From contig CM035170.1 in NCBI GenBank assembly GCA_020205615.1, positions 9,852,311 through 9,916,310 of the forward strand: a DNA stretch of 64,000 bases, read 5' to 3'. Shown here piece after piece: positions 36,357 through 49,585 of this stretch. The DNA is from Panax quinquefolius. Lineage: Eukaryota; Streptophyta; Magnoliopsida; Apiales; Araliaceae. The translations under genes and the position numbers were made by a program. The notes under the pieces were generated by a model that was given only the letters and a program-made list of their open reading frames with translations, had not been told where the DNA came from and searched no databases. Positions within the stretch are counted from its first letter, which is position 1. Each line of letters begins with the position of its first letter.

Positions 36357-38235
36357 TGTTAGGTTTGTAATATTCATAACGCAATCAAATTGCATAAAAA
36401 GTGCGGAAGCGTGTAAAATCAGAGTTTAAAATTTTTTACAAACCATATACCCGGATCACCCTTTATGCACAATTATTAATTAAACGAAAAGATAAAGAAT
36501 AAATCATACCCTTGAAGATCGAGCTTCCTCAGGTACAAGTTCACCTCCAAATCCTTTCGCGTTCAATCTTGAATCCACCGGGTTTGGTTCCTTCCTTTGA
36601 TCAACGTTAGCCACCCATGTGTTTGGCCTCTAGAGGTGATCCACCAAGGAAGAAGAAAATTCAAGAAGAAGGGGTATTGGCTCAAACCCTAGTTTTTCCT
36701 ATCTCTATAGAAAAATGGTACTCTCCCAACAAATTGGAATTATTACGTATGTTGAAAAATCAACAACCCATATCACCCATAATAAGACTCCTCTTATTTA
36801 TAGATGTGGGCAACCCACCTTAACAATTAAGGAATTGGATTTTAATTAATTAATTTTTTTAATTAATTAAGCTCCCTAATCTTATTAGGGATAATTAATT
36901 AAACTCCTTTAACTAATTTTCCTTCCTAATCTAATTAGGAATAAATGAGAGTACTTATATTAAATTAATTCCTAAACTCTTTTAGAAATTAAAATAATAA
37001 TAATTGTAATAATATTAATAAGACTCCTCTAATTAATTTATATTTAATATTTCTAAAATATTAAATAATAATATTAAGCTATTTAATTTATTCTATCACC
37101 ATAGATTAAATTAAATATACATAACATATTATTACGATTATGCCATTTACTTCTTAAATAATTATTCTTCCTTTTATGGCGTGACCCTTTTAGGTTCTCC
37201 ATATTAAACCTAATTTGTGAATAAATCAATTAGAACAATTCTAATCTTATTTAAATAAATAAATTAATCAATTAATTTATTTAAATAAATAATATTTATT
37301 CTACATAGGGATAAGTCTCCCTAATGATCAACGACTTTCCGGATAATATAGATTTCAACATTAATCATTAAAGAACCTTTGAGTAAATAGTTACTGCAAT
37401 TTCAATCCTTCCACCATACAATGTCCCAATTAAATATAAGACATGGAATTACTTTGTCAAGTCTTATTTTATTTAATTATATGTATTTCGATCCTTAAAT
37501 GCACAACTCCAAATAATGCAAATTAGAAACTCCTTTCTAATTTCATTCTGCATTAACCAAGGACTCTTTGGTTTGTCATTTATCGAATCACATAGGACAT
37601 TTCTCTTCTTTATTAGAAGTGGTAGATTCTTTATCGATCATACATTATCTCCATGTACAACTTATTATACCCAAACATACCCTTTGATATACCCTAAGGG
37701 TCTTAAGGAATAAGTCAAAGTATAACTCATCATACACAAGATACTATGATGATCTCAAGTCCAAGGATTACTTGTCTTACTATCACTACAGAATTCCTAT
37801 TGACAGTAAATAAAACTCCATTAGGTATTCCTTAGCGAGCCACGTTCGTTGAACTTATTCTCTAATAAGCACCTACATACTTGCTTTAGTGTCTCCACAA
37901 AATGATCATGAGATCAATCATCCTCATCCAATGAAAGCAAGAACGCGTGTACCAATCTATCCGGATTCACTAATCCCCAATTTAGTAATCCAATGATTGG
38001 GAACTATTTTAGTTTTAAGCTTTCTAAGAATTTAGATCTCATTAGAATGATCATCATCATTATTCTAAAAGCATTGCTTAAAACTATGGGTTTATCACAT
38101 ATTATAAAACAAAGATCATGTAGATAATTAAAAGCCTTTAATAAATTAATACTTTTTATTAATAAATGAATAAGATTGTTACAAAGTATATGCTTTATCA
38201 TCAAACATGATTGGCTTGTGTGCATACTACTTTCA
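36357..38235 (-). repeat. 3' LTR of the copia element
   Basis: Nearly identical in most stretches to 43716-45591; the frame at 36617-36823 encodes the same peptide as 43976-44182. Minus-strand ends are TGAAAGTAGTATGCAC and CCTAACA. The visible differences between copies are mostly one- to three-base indels. Confidence 0.93.
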
Positions 38236-38246
38236 ATCTCCCACTT
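38236..38246 (-). other. Polypurine tract of the copia element
   Basis: AAGTGGGAGAT on the minus strand directly precedes the LTR start TGAAAG. This is the usual form in plant copia elements. Confidence 0.85.
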
Positions 38247-38249
38247 GCA

Positions 38250-39260
38250 CTAAAGCCAATCGTCATGATATCTCTAATACTCTTCTTCTCTAAGTGACGA
38301 TTATCCTGCCGTTTGGATAAGCTTTAGTTAATGGATATGTAATGTTGTTCATGAGAGTCCACTATCTCTATAGTGATTTCCCATCTTTCAATGATTCTAA
38401 TAATCAAATGAAAATGCCACAACACATGTTTAGATCCAAGATGAGACTTAGAACTATTCCTAGTTCGTAATGAACTTTTAATCCAAACAATCAACTTGCG
38501 GCTTCATTTATAGCTATATACTTTGTCTTTATCACTAAACCAAAGAACTCTTTTTCTTTGTTTGGAACATTTCAATTCATCGCACCACTTGCTCAAGGTA
38601 ACCTTTACCTTAAAGTGGATTTTTCGTCTTGATCCGTCTGAAAAACTTGAGTCCGCTAAGCCCTCTAGTTTTAATTTAGACCCACCATGAATATGATCAC
38701 ATCCTTAGTGCCGGTCAAGCACTTTAAGATGTTTTTCACAGACTCATAGTGAACTTCTCCATAATATGACTGATCAACATCAGGTCTCGTACATTTCATT
38801 GCATACATGATTGTCACTCATGCGACCTCTCTTTTCAGGAGTCTGTGGGGACTATTAAGAGAGATACACTCCATAGCTCATCGACATGAGACATCTCTTG
38901 GAGTTTGCCATGCTAAACGACTTTAGCATCAAATGAATATACGTTCCTTGGGTTAAGTCGAGCATCCTCTTGTATCTATCTATATAGATTTTATCCCCAA
39001 TTAAGATACTCTTCCCAAACAATTCATGGAGGAATGTTTAGACAACTTTATCTTTTACTCAGATTGTAGCATTGATAAGTTATTCCTCATCCGTAGTATA
39101 TCAACATATAATACTAGAAATTTCACGACGCCCCAATCGACCCTTTTTGTACACACTAGAAGTCTTACCTCATCGAATGTAACTCGGATCATCATCTTCT
39201 ATGATGTGTACCTCATCATCATCATCCATGATGAATCCATACCTCCTAGGTATCTTTGGT
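38250..39260 (-). pseudogene. Copia RT C-terminus and RNase H, broken
   Basis: On the minus strand, high to low coordinate: LVLYVD (about 39100, the YVDD region with a base lost), KRMLDLTQGTYIHLMLK (about 38935-38985), RPDVDQSYYGE (about 38755-38790), LKLEGLADSSF (about 38635-38675), KTKYIAINEAAS (about 38495-38535) and KHVLWHFHLI (about 38400-38440). They follow the order of copia RT thumb and RNase H. Stops and frame changes lie between all blocks, and the DNNGA region is lost. Confidence 0.8.
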
Positions 39261-39329
39261 ACTATTCCGATTTACGATTCAGGTTGTGGTATAATAGGTC
39301 TATCTACAGTTCCTCTTATTTGACTTATA

Positions 39330-39640
39330 GTGTTTTTGTGGTTCTTGAACTTTTCAAGATCTATTATCCTCCCACTAGCCCTTTCAATGATAAACACCTT
39401 TATCTTAGAAGGAAGCGTGTTTCATGATAAACACCTTTTGCTAAGTAGGATTATAGAACATTTACCCTAAACTTACTTTAGGATGTCCCACAAATCTGTA
39501 TTTGTCAAATCTTGTCCTAAGCTTATCCTTTGAAACCGTTTCACATAAGTTGGACAACCTCTTATCTTAATATACTTAAGATTAGGAATCCTCCATGTCC
39601 ATAACTTTTATGGAGTCTTGAAATTTGGATTTTGAGGTTA
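39330..39640 (-). pseudogene. Copia integrase C-terminal fragment
   Basis: The minus strand reads GCPTYVKRFQRDKLRTRFDK, then FVGHPKVSLG (about 39465-39565), then MKHASF and GRIIDLEKF (about 39350-39430). This matches the conserved tail between the copia integrase core and RT. The integrase core upstream (39640-40600) is not recognisable. Confidence 0.72.
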
Positions 39641-40599
39641 CCTTTTTCAGTGATATGCATCGCACCATTTCTAGGACATGATCCTGAGAAGGATATCTTT
39701 GAAATGCTCGGTAAAATCATTTTGGACCGTACCATGTTCAACAAGGTGATTTTTCCTTTCAGATACATCAATCAATTATTATGTATCGAGAGGCATCCAT
39801 TATGAGAAAACCATTTGAGATGATCTAGAAACTTATTGCACAAGTATTCCTTCCTTGATCCGATCAAAGAATCCTAATACTTTGCCAATTTGTTTCACTT
39901 TTGAATTCTTTGAACCTTTCAAATAATTCACACTTGTATTTCAAAGAAATACACACATTCAACTCTTTGAATGATCATCTCCTTTTCTTATACTAGTTTG
40001 TTCGATTTGCAAAATATATTTTCACGTAAGTCAGTGTACAAAATCCATTAAGTAATCTTTCATTTCTATCTGAAACATTATTATTATAAATAGAACAACA
40101 ATTGTTCTTAATTATAATACCAAAGATTTCATTGTCCAACAATAAAATGGAAATAATATTTCTAACAAGAACTGAAATACAATAACAACTTATTGACTTA
40201 ATAGATTTTTCCCATAGGCATTGCTAAACTATAAGTTTCTATGGCTAATGTAGCAACCTTTGCTTCATTTCCCACACATAGGATTACTTATCTTTGTTTA
40301 ACTTTCTACTACCTTGGTCCTTCATAAATCTATATTTATGATAACCAAAGCTCGGTATCCAATACCCAAGTAGAACCTTGACTTAAAGAAAATTTTATTT
40401 CAATCATGAACAAAAAAGCGTATTATGAACCGAAACTTCACTAAGCTTCTTTGGTTAGCCTCTGCAAGATGCTTCTCAGCAGCTTTTTCCAAAGGTGTCG
40501 AGGCTTATTGCGGTGGAAGCAAACTCCTTTGCTATCCATATCGCTTTTTGTTCTTATTATCCTTTGTTTATGCCTTTCTATTTACCTTCTTTGAATCGT

Positions 40600-41180
40600 T
40601 CTTTATTTCGTAAGATCCTTTGGCCCCTACCAAGGTAAGACTTGATCTTTCTTGGTTGAAAGTGACTCTCAACATTTTTCAACATGTTAAGCAAATCAAA
40701 GAAAGGCGATATCTAGCTTGTTCATATGAAAAATTCACAACAATTGTGAAAGGAGTCCGGAGTGAGGGCAAGATCAAATCTTGGCTCAACTCTCCATCCA
40801 CAAAAACCATTGTCCTAATTGATCAATCAAATTGATTATGTTAAGAACTTTTTGTCTGCATCTTATAGTGCCATTGGCCATTCTAGATCGGAAGAGCTCC
40901 TTAGATATCTCGATATCTATCGGTCCCATTTTCCTCACCATCAACTACTTGATGTGCCGGAATATAGTAGGAGCATCCATAGTTTCATCTTGTGGCGAAG
41001 CTCGTTACTCATAGATGCGAGCATGATGCATTGAGCCAATGGTGCATCATCTTGCCACTTTCTAAAAGTAGCAATCTCTTCCTCAGAGGCATTATCTGCA
41101 ACCATTGCAAGGATAGGCGTATTAAGGACATAAGATAGCTTTTCAGCCATGAGAACAATTCTCAAATTCCTTAACCAATC
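40600..41180 (-). pseudogene. Copia gag (UBN2-type) fragment
   Basis: The minus-strand frame at 40941-41165 reads LRIVLMAEKLSYVLNTPI, then FRKWQDDAPLAQCIMLASMS, the N-terminal half of plant copia Gag (UBN2/gag_2 family). Further Gag-like residues continue in other frames to about 40620. Gag forms the particle around element RNA. No zinc knuckle was recognised. Confidence 0.78.
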
Positions 41181-41448
41181 CGAGTAATTCGGTTCGATTA
41201 ATTTAGCATCTAATATGCTTCGCAGTGATAGTAATTTTAGACATTGTATAATTCTGTAAATGAATTTGTATTTAACAATATTTTAACATACATTCTTTTA
41301 TTAATTACCAAAATAATTTAGGTCTTGTTTTAAATTGGTATCTCTCACTATTTTCTTCAAACTATATTACCCTCACTTATATAGTTCTAAGAAAAATCTA
41401 ATTAAAGATTTGCTAGTGAGAATAAGGATCCCATTTCAAATGTATATA

Positions 41449-41756
41449 GCCTTGTGGTGACACAATAAACAAACTATATATAAATAAATAGGTAGACAAC
41501 TTTTGTCAATTACATCAACTATGTAACTCCTTGATTTTGCCTCTTAGATTATTTTGATCAAGTAGTGGCACATCCGAATCAAAATTATCCAAGTTAAGTC
41601 CAGAGCCTAGCACTCCATATATTCAAAAAAGAAAAATATCATCCTTGTGGTGACACAACAAAACAATATTGTTCAATTTTCTTTATAAGCATCAAATGTG
41701 ATAAATTAACATCTTAAATACTTAATACTTGCCTTGTGGTGACACAAAAAAACTCA
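41449..41756 (-). repeat. Three copies of a hairpin motif in the copia leader
   Basis: CCTTGTGGTGACACAA occurs at about 41451, 41643 and 41731. Each has TTGTG and CACAA arms around a four-base loop. They lie between the primer site and gag, in the untranslated leader of the minus-strand transcript. Confidence 0.75.
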
Positions 41757-42469
41757 TATTAAATATTTAATACTCTATTAATTTTATCATGCTAGAAAGC
41801 GACGTTCGATATTCCAAATATCTTTGAACGCTTTAGGACTTAATATAAAATTATGAGGGGTTTTGTTATTAATTTGTCTCATCTTGTTTAAGCGCATTTA
41901 TTGCATATATATATAAAATACGCCATTATATTAATGAACATGCGAAGCATGTTTGCATAATATATAATATATATAGAATAAGCATGCACATATAGAATAC
42001 TATATTCTACCCGGATTGATTATGGACTTTTATTCTAGTTTGGTTCACTAGAGCCACCAAGTGAACCAAAAGGTCAAACCCCTAGGGTGCAAGAAATAAT
42101 ATTTAAATATAACTATTACATTTAAACTCTGCTCCATTACAAAACGGCCTTCAAGCGCTTCTTGTCCCTCGATCTCTAATTCTTCAAAATTAATTCTAAA
42201 TATTCTTATTACAAAACTATTTAAAATAAATAGAAGCCTTGATCGTGATCGAGGGAAATACATAGGAGGGAGATAGAATTTACATTAAGAAAAATTAGAG
42301 AAGACGAGTCTGCAGAATTCCCATTTAATAAAAAACCCATTCATGCATCCAACTAAAATAAAATCCAATCACATTTAATCAATAGTCCATAATCAATCCC
42401 ATTTATTATCATACACATCACCATATGCATCAATAAATAACATTCATCTCATAAATAAATAAAAATATT

Positions 42470-43154
42470 TAATATATATATTGATATCATTTAATGGGCA
42501 AATTTAGTTAGTATAAAATCTAATTTTGAATCAAAATAAACTCCTTTATTTTAATCCAAATTTAAATCAAAATAAAACTATTTTATTTTAATTTATCCTA
42601 TTTTGAATAAAATAAACTATTTTATTTTAATCAAAATCTTTAATCAAAATAAACTCCTTTATTTTAATTAATTATGGAATCCAATTCCATATATATATAT
42701 ATATATAAAAAATCTTTAATTAAAATAAACTCTTTTATTTTAATTAATTATGGAATCAATTCCATGTAAAAAAAAAAATCTTTTATTAAAGGAAACACGG
42801 ATATTCTTTCCTATTCACAAATAAACTCTTTTATTTTGAATAATATGAAATCTTATTTCATAATTAAATAAACTCCTTTATTTAAGGAAACATGGATTCT
42901 CTTTCCTATTCACAAATAAACTCTTTTATTTTTGAATAATATGAAATCTATTTCATATCTAAATAAACTCCTTTATTTAAGGAAAAATATAATCCAATTT
43001 CAACTCCAATTAGTTATCATGGATTCCAATTCCAACTCTAATTAGTTAGCATGAAATTCTAATTTGAAATTAAAATAAACCCTTTTATTTTAAGATTAAA
43101 ATAAACCTTTTATTTTAAAATTAAAATAAACTTTTATTTTAAGATTAAAATAAT

Positions 43155-43186
<32 letters not shown>

Positions 43187-43715
43187 TAAAATTAAAATAA
43201 ACTCTTTTTTTTATTTTAATATTAAAATAAACTTTTTATTTTAAAATTAAAATAAACATTTTATTTTAATTATAAAATAATTAAATAATAATATATATAT
43301 ATAGTATATATATATATATATATATATATAACTATTATATATATATATAATATAATAACCGTGTAAACACAATACGCTAAAATAAAAAAAAAATGTGATA
43401 AAAAAAAAAAAAATTGCATGCTCCTGTAAGCCTTATTCACGTGCTTAGCTCCAATTAATTATATATATATACAACATTTGCATGCTCCTCGTGTTGCTTC
43501 TCACCTGTTGGTTTTAAATAAATGCCATTTCTTTTCTTTTTTTTTTTTTTTTATTATTCCGCAAGCGATTTAAATGACCTCTTTTTTTTTTTTTTTTTAA
43601 TTAAATTTTATACAATAAAATTATGCCCAATTAAATTGTTCTAAACACATATCAATTTATATATCAAATTAAAACAATTAATAATTACGCATAAAGGTTT
43701 GGGCTCGATGCCAAT
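42470..43715. repeat. AT-rich simple-repeat leader of the copia element
   Basis: Long runs of AAATAAACTCCTTTATTTTA-like phrases repeat (42530-43270), mixed with (TA)n at about 42690-42707, 43154-43180 and 43288-43350 and T tracts at about 43536 and 43582. This is the 5' leader side of the element. No coding signal. Confidence 0.8.
43701..43714 (-). other. Primer-binding site of the copia element
   Basis: TTGGCATCGAGCCC on the minus strand, directly after the LTR, resembles the initiator-Met site TGGTATCAGAGCC with T to C and one A missing. Confidence 0.7.
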
Positions 43716-45591
43716 CATTAGGTTTGTAATATTCATAACGCAATCAAATTGCATAAAAAGTGCGGAAGCGTGTAAAATCAGAGTTTAAATTTTTTTACAA
43801 ACCATATACCCGGATCACCCTTTATGCACAATTATTAATTAAACGAAAAGATAAAGAATAAATCATACCCTTGAAGATCGAGCTTCCTCAGGTACAAGTT
43901 CACCTCCAAATCCTTTCGCGTTCAATCTTGAATCCACCGGGTTTGGTTCCTTCCTTTGATCAACGTTAGCCATCCATGTGTTTGGCCTCTAGAGGTGATC
44001 CACCAAGGAAGAAGAAAATTCAAGAAGAAGGGGTATTGGCTCAAACCCTAGTTTTTCCTATCTCTATAGAAAAATGGTACTCTCCCAACAAATTGGAATT
44101 ATTACGTATGTTGAAAAATCAACAACCCATATCACCCATAATAAGACTCCTCTTATTTATAGATGTGGGCAACCCACCTTAACAATTAAGGAATTGGATT
44201 TTAATTAATTAATTCTTTTAATTAATTAAGCTCCCTAATCTTATTAGAGATAATTAATTAAACTCCTTTAACTAATTTTCCTTCCTAATCCAATTAGGAA
44301 TAAATGAGAGTACTTATATTAAATTAATTCCTAAACTCTTTTAGAAATTAAAATAATAATAATTGTAATAATATTAATAAGACTCCTCTAATTAATTTAT
44401 ATTTAATATTTCTAAAATATTAAATAATAAATATTAAGCTATTTAATTTATTCTATCACCATAGATTAAATTAAATATACATAACATATTATTACGATTA
44501 TGCCATTTACTTCTTAAATAATTATTCTTCCTTTTATGGCGTGACCCTTTAGGTTCTCCATATTAAACCTATTTGTGAATAAATCAATTAGAACAATTCT
44601 AATCATATTTAAATAAATAAATTAATCAATTAATTTATTTAAATAAATAATATTTATTCTACAATAGGATAAGTCTCCTAGCGATCAACGACTTTCCGGA
44701 TAATATAGATTTCAACATTAATCATTAAAGAACCTTTGAGTAAATAGTTACCGCATACATTCAATCCTTCCACCATACAATGTCCCAATTAAATATAAGA
44801 CATGGAATTACTTCACAAGTCTTATTTTATTTAATTATATGTATTTCGATCCTTAAATGCAACTCCAAATAATGCAAATTAGAAACTCCTTTCTAATTTC
44901 ATTCTCGCGCAACCCAAGGACTACTTTGGGTTGTCATTTATCGAATCACATAGACATTTCTCTTCTTTTATTAGAAGTGGTAGATTCTTTATTGATCATA
45001 CATTATCTCCATGTACAACTTATTATACCCAAGCATACCCTTTGATATACCCTAAGGGTCTTAAGGAATAAGTCAAAGTATAACTCATCATACACAAGAT
45101 ACTATGATGATCTCAAGTCCAAGGATTACTTGATTACTATCACTACAGAATTCCTATTGACAGCAAATAAAACTCCATTAGGTATTCCTTTAGGAGCCAC
45201 GTTCATGAACTTATTCTCTAATAAGCACCTACATACTTGCTTTAGTGTCTCCACACAAATGATCATGAGATCAATCATCCTCATCCAACGAAAGCAAGAA
45301 CGTATGTACCAATCTATCCGGATTCACTAATCCCCAATTTAGTAATCCAATGATTGGGAACTATTTTAGTTTTAAGCTTTCTAAGAATTTAGATCTCATT
45401 AGAATGATCATCATCATTATTCTAAAAGCATTGCTTAAAACTATGGGTTTATCACATATTATAAAACAGCATCATGTAGATAATTAAAAGCCTTTAATAA
45501 ATTAATACTTTTTATTAATAAATGAATAAGATTGTTACAAAGTATATGCTTTATCATCAAACATGATTGGCTTGTGTGCATACTACTTTCA
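43716..45591 (-). repeat. 5' LTR of the copia element
   Basis: Partner of 36357-38235, same orientation, followed by the AAATT duplication at 45592-45596. Confidence 0.92.
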
Positions 45592-45596
45592 AAATT

Positions 45597-46308
45597 TACA
45601 TGTGAGAGTATACATGGGTTGCCTAAACTTGGTTGGATATACAGGTTGTTTCTGTTTTGGTTACCATTAAAACATGTTCTGGTTACTTTCATATAATTAT
45701 CTGGTTACTTCTTTATTATGTTTTGGTTACTGTTACCTTATGGTTTGGCTACTATTATTGTGTCCTCAATGTGGAATTTCAGATAATTTTATTTTTTATT
45801 CTGGTTAATATATAATTGTTTAGTATACATGGATTGTCTAAACTGAATTTCATTACATGATGTTTCTATTTTGGTTACCATTAAAACCTGTTCTGGTTAC
45901 TATCATATAATTATGTGGTTAATGTTTTATTATGTTACATTATGGTTACTGTTATTGGTAACCAAATAGTTACAAGCTTAAATCAGGACAAACATCAATT
46001 GTTAAATATACATGTGTGAGTGTCCTATTTATCTACAAGCTTGTTAGTAACCAGATAATTATCATAGATAGTTACAAACTTATTAATAACTAGATAATTA
46101 TAAACTTGTATCAAGACTGTTATAAAGTGTTAAATGTATATATTTTATTTATACCATGTCATCATGATAGAATAAGAAACTCCAATTAAGAGTTTTCATT
46201 TATATATATGATGGTCACTTATCGATCTCATATTAAAATAAAAATAGCTTAAGAGGTGCAGTTGGTAACCAAACCTGCATATAAGGTTAACCATTTTTGT
46301 TTTTGTTA
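45597..46308. repeat. Middle piece of the Mutator-like element with the centre of its inverted repeat
   Basis: Up to about 45950 the repeats read GGTTACT or GGTTACC. From 45957 on they read GGTAACC or AGTAACC. The turning point GGTTACTGTTATTGGTAACC lies at 45944-45963. Confidence 0.82.
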
Positions 46309-46313
46309 GTAAC

Positions 46314-48719
46314 TGTGAGACCCCAGATTTTATCAATAAAGATTTAAATTTTGTCAAAATAATTTTTTAATATTATGGTGTGAATTTGAGATAATATTAT
46401 AGTTGTGGGTAGTATTTATAAATTTTGCAAAGTATGCAAGTGGTTATATTATATTCGATTGGTGGGGAATATTCGGTTTAGCGGGAATATTCGTGATAAC
46501 TACTCAATCATTGGTGGACCTCATAATGTAATTATTTTCGGATTGAAAAACGACAAAAATATTTTATTGAAATAACGGTGGAAGTTTTACTGGTGGTTAC
46601 CGTTGAACTACTCGGTAGTAAAAGTACGATAAGAATAAGTGTGTGGTTGCATAGTAGTACACCTGTATTGATTATTGATACTTATGTGAGAAGTCACTCG
46701 GTTTGATTCCATTATCGTTTTATTAATAATATGAATTATTATAATGATAATGACGTTTTGTTTTATTCGTATTATTAACGTAATAAAAGCGAAACATCTT
46801 TTATATAAAATAGAATACTTTATTAAAGTTATTCTATAAATAGAATATATTATATTTTATTATGCATAGTGTTGCATAGTGTTTTTTTGCATAGTGTTTT
46901 GCATAGTATTGCATAGTGTTTGCATAGTAAAATGTTTTTATATAAATAGAATATATTATATTTTATTTAAAATATTTTTCTTTAAATATGGACCGTCGAT
47001 TAAAGTAAATCAATCTGACCGTTCATGGATTAGTTACTATGCATTCCATTTTCCTATAAATAAAGCTCATTCCTTCATTATTTTCTTACTTAATTCATTG
47101 AAACTCTAGAGAGAAAATTATAGAGAGAAGCTATAGAGAAAAAAATAGAAAGAAGAAGAGTATTCTGCTATTTCACTACTTCTATATTCAGCTCTTTTTT
47201 ACGGTGAGGGGTGTTATTCTTTCTTCTTGAAGAGAACTTCATTATTCCATTCATTATTATTCGCTGGAATAACTCCGTAAAAGTGGCATACCCTATACAT
47301 AACTTGTGTACGCTGATATACCCTATACTTGGTGAAATCCTTATGTTATTTCATTGCTTATTATTACTGTTGGAATAACTCAGATACGCCATTTACCTAT
47401 ACTTGGTGACATTCTTCTATTATTCATTTGGAACATCCTGTGCATGTGTTTTACACCTTACACAGTTCCGCTTTTTATTATTCATTGGAACATCCACGTC
47501 ATGTGTTTTACACCGACTGGTTCCGCCTTTATCATTCTGCTGGAATATCCTATCGTGTGTTTTACACCGGATCCGGTTCCATCTTTATTATTCTGTTGGA
47601 ACATCCATGTCGGTGTGAATTTCACCGACTTTGGTTCCGTTATTATTATTCTGTTGGAATAACTTTGTCTATGCTGCATACCGCATGCATGGTGATTTCT
47701 TTTGTTATTTTATTCTTTATTATACCCAGTTGGTTAAAACTTTGACTTCTATACTCCATGAAATTAGTAGAATATCCTTGATATTTGCGTTTCATCCAGT
47801 ATATTTTCATGGAAATATTCTTCTGATCATTATTGAATTTTACTCTACGAAACAGTATCATGTTGACAATTTGGACGTTAATAATTCATGGATTAAATAA
47901 TTCTTGAACTTGTTTTATTGAATTACTATGTCATTGTCATCATCCTCATGTTATATAATGTTATCTTTGGCTTACGTGCATAGATGAACTTAGTATGATT
48001 ATGACCAGGGATCATTCGGTATAATCATGACTTGATATAAATGATGTGACAAAAGTCCTCAGTGGCCTGTAATGCAGTGATGGATAGTTTTTGGTATGAT
48101 TATGACCAGGGGTGATTCGGTATAGTCATGACCATTGATAATTTGATGAAAATCCTTGACCGTAGTACGTGGATGATTAGATGTGGTGGTTTATTATTAA
48201 GTTTTGAGTCTCAATGATAAAAATTGATGAAAACTTTTAAAACCTAAAAGATAGTAGACTTTATTCTCTACTTGACTTTTTTAATGGATTGCTTATTCCA
48301 ACTGCAGCTTAAACCGGTTGTCTATTGTATTTTATCGCTTTAACATCATTTGAAGGCTAATGATAATTTATTCTACGCATTATCTTAGTCATAATATTTC
48401 TTCTTTGGGCTAGTTGAGCTCACCCTTTCTTTCACCGTTCTCTTGAAATGAGAACATAGTAGGACGAGTCGGGAACGGAGTAATGGTCCGGAGGATAGCA
48501 TTAGTAGTCCTCACTATTCGTGAAATAGTGTGATAATAGTTGTAATGAGGACTCCTTTTGAGTTTGTATAATATCTAGTAGACAATATTTGTATTCAAAC
48601 TCACGCTTTATGTCGTATTATTATACCTACGATTATATTAGTAAGTTGTATTTGAATTTATGTACCGTGTAAGTGGCGACCCAAGATGGGTGGCGTATAC
48701 CTAATTTTGGGGCGTCACA
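46314..48719 (+). repeat. 5' LTR of the non-autonomous gypsy element
   Basis: Aligned end to end with 52303-54728. Contains a TATA box (CCTATAAATAA at 47053), a GAGAGA leader, repeated TGCATAGTGTT phrases at 46863-46930 and the ~60-bp unit array at 47360-47660. Differences from its partner cluster at CG and C(A/T)G sites. Confidence 0.93.
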
Positions 48720-48720
48720 G

Positions 48721-48732
48721 TTGGTATCGAGC
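48721..48732 (+). other. Primer-binding site
   Basis: TTGGTATCGAGC, identical to the one at 11596 and again lacking one A relative to TGGTATCAGAGC. Confidence 0.75.
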
Positions 48733-48889
48733 TTAGGGATATAATCCCAGCTAAGATGTGAGAATAGTACTAGGAGGGGAGAGAGCGGGAATTCCTTCGC
48801 TAGTATGACCTACCTAAGTTTATTTGGTATTTGATTGGTCGGTCAGAGTATAGTGATAATATGTTGCATGTTAATTAACCCTTGTTTTG

Positions 48890-49196
48890 TGACAGTGTTT
48901 GTATTTAGATGTTGTTTATAGGGCTCGGTTATTGGAGCGCGATAATGAGTCAGCTCAACCAAAATGTAACGACCAACAACACGATAATAATCATACCGAC
49001 GGTAACGACCATCGGAACAATGATGACCATCGTGGGAGAAATTATCATGCCAAGAATGGTATCCACTTCGGTTGTAATCATGGCCAAGATAATAGAAGTG
49101 GAAATTTCAAGAAGAGAAGGTGATTTAGCTCGATTTTGTCGTGCACCAAAGTCAAGTCCAAATTGGGACGGTGGCACCAAAGGCGGATCTGGATAA
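48890..49196 (+). pseudogene. Gag C-terminal remnant
   Basis: The frame at 48899-49123 starts in the conserved Gag tail (YLDVVYRARLLERDNES) and continues through an asparagine/histidine/aspartate-rich linker ending NFKKRR. A shift then gives GDLARFCRA, the last half of a zinc knuckle. The capsid-forming first two thirds of gag are missing: the primer site is followed by only about 160 bp. Confidence 0.72.
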
Positions 49197-49269
49197 AACA
49201 AAGTCGGTGGTTTTCATGAAGAGCGTTTTCATGACTTCTTAAAAGCAAGTGACTCGAACGAAGTTAGCA

Positions 49270-49585
49270 CGGGTTAGTTAATTATAAATTCTTGCGAAGT
49301 CTATACCTTATAAGATACCGGGTTCTACCCATTATTTTATCTCGCTTTGCTTGCGTTCAACATTTAAATTTGACTCGGAGAAGTTAGACTTTAACTTATT
49401 GGTTGAAACTTCGTTGGGAGAAACCTTCGTTACCTCCACGCTTATTAATCTTGTTGTTTCAAATAAACACTTTCACGTTACATTCGTCGATATTATCTCT
49501 TTGAAAATATTTGCCTTTGATGGTATTTTAGGAATCAATTGGTTAACTACTCATCATTATTTTTCGTAAGGTTGTTAGCTTTTAT
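49270..49585 (+). pseudogene. Protease C-terminal remnant
   Basis: A disturbed DTG region near 49314-49330 is followed by the frame 49351-49569 with VETSLGETFVTSTLINL and ILGINWL, corresponding to the retroviral-type aspartic protease of the complete element at 12971-13335. Not functional, as the active-site region is out of frame. Confidence 0.68.

Larger units (their letters stand above)
36357..45591 (-). mobile_element. Ty1/copia retrotransposon, degenerate, with target duplication
   Basis: LTRs of about 1.88 kb at both ends, an exact AAATT duplication (36352-36356, 45592-45596), a primer site next to the right LTR and a polypurine tract next to the left LTR define a complete minus-strand element of 9.2 kb. 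On the minus strand the order is LTR, AT-rich leader, gag, integrase C-terminus, RT, RNase H, LTR, which is the copia order. The coding regions are broken and shortened. It is inserted in the Mutator-like element. Confidence 0.92.

Noticed and set aside
36617..36823. 68-codon frame identical in two places (also 43976-44182)
   Set aside because: Both copies are in the LTRs of the copia element, so identity reflects LTR duplication and not protein conservation.
39026..39427. 133-codon plus-strand frame
   Set aside because: It is the antisense of the copia RT/integrase remnant, which has clear motifs on the minus strand.
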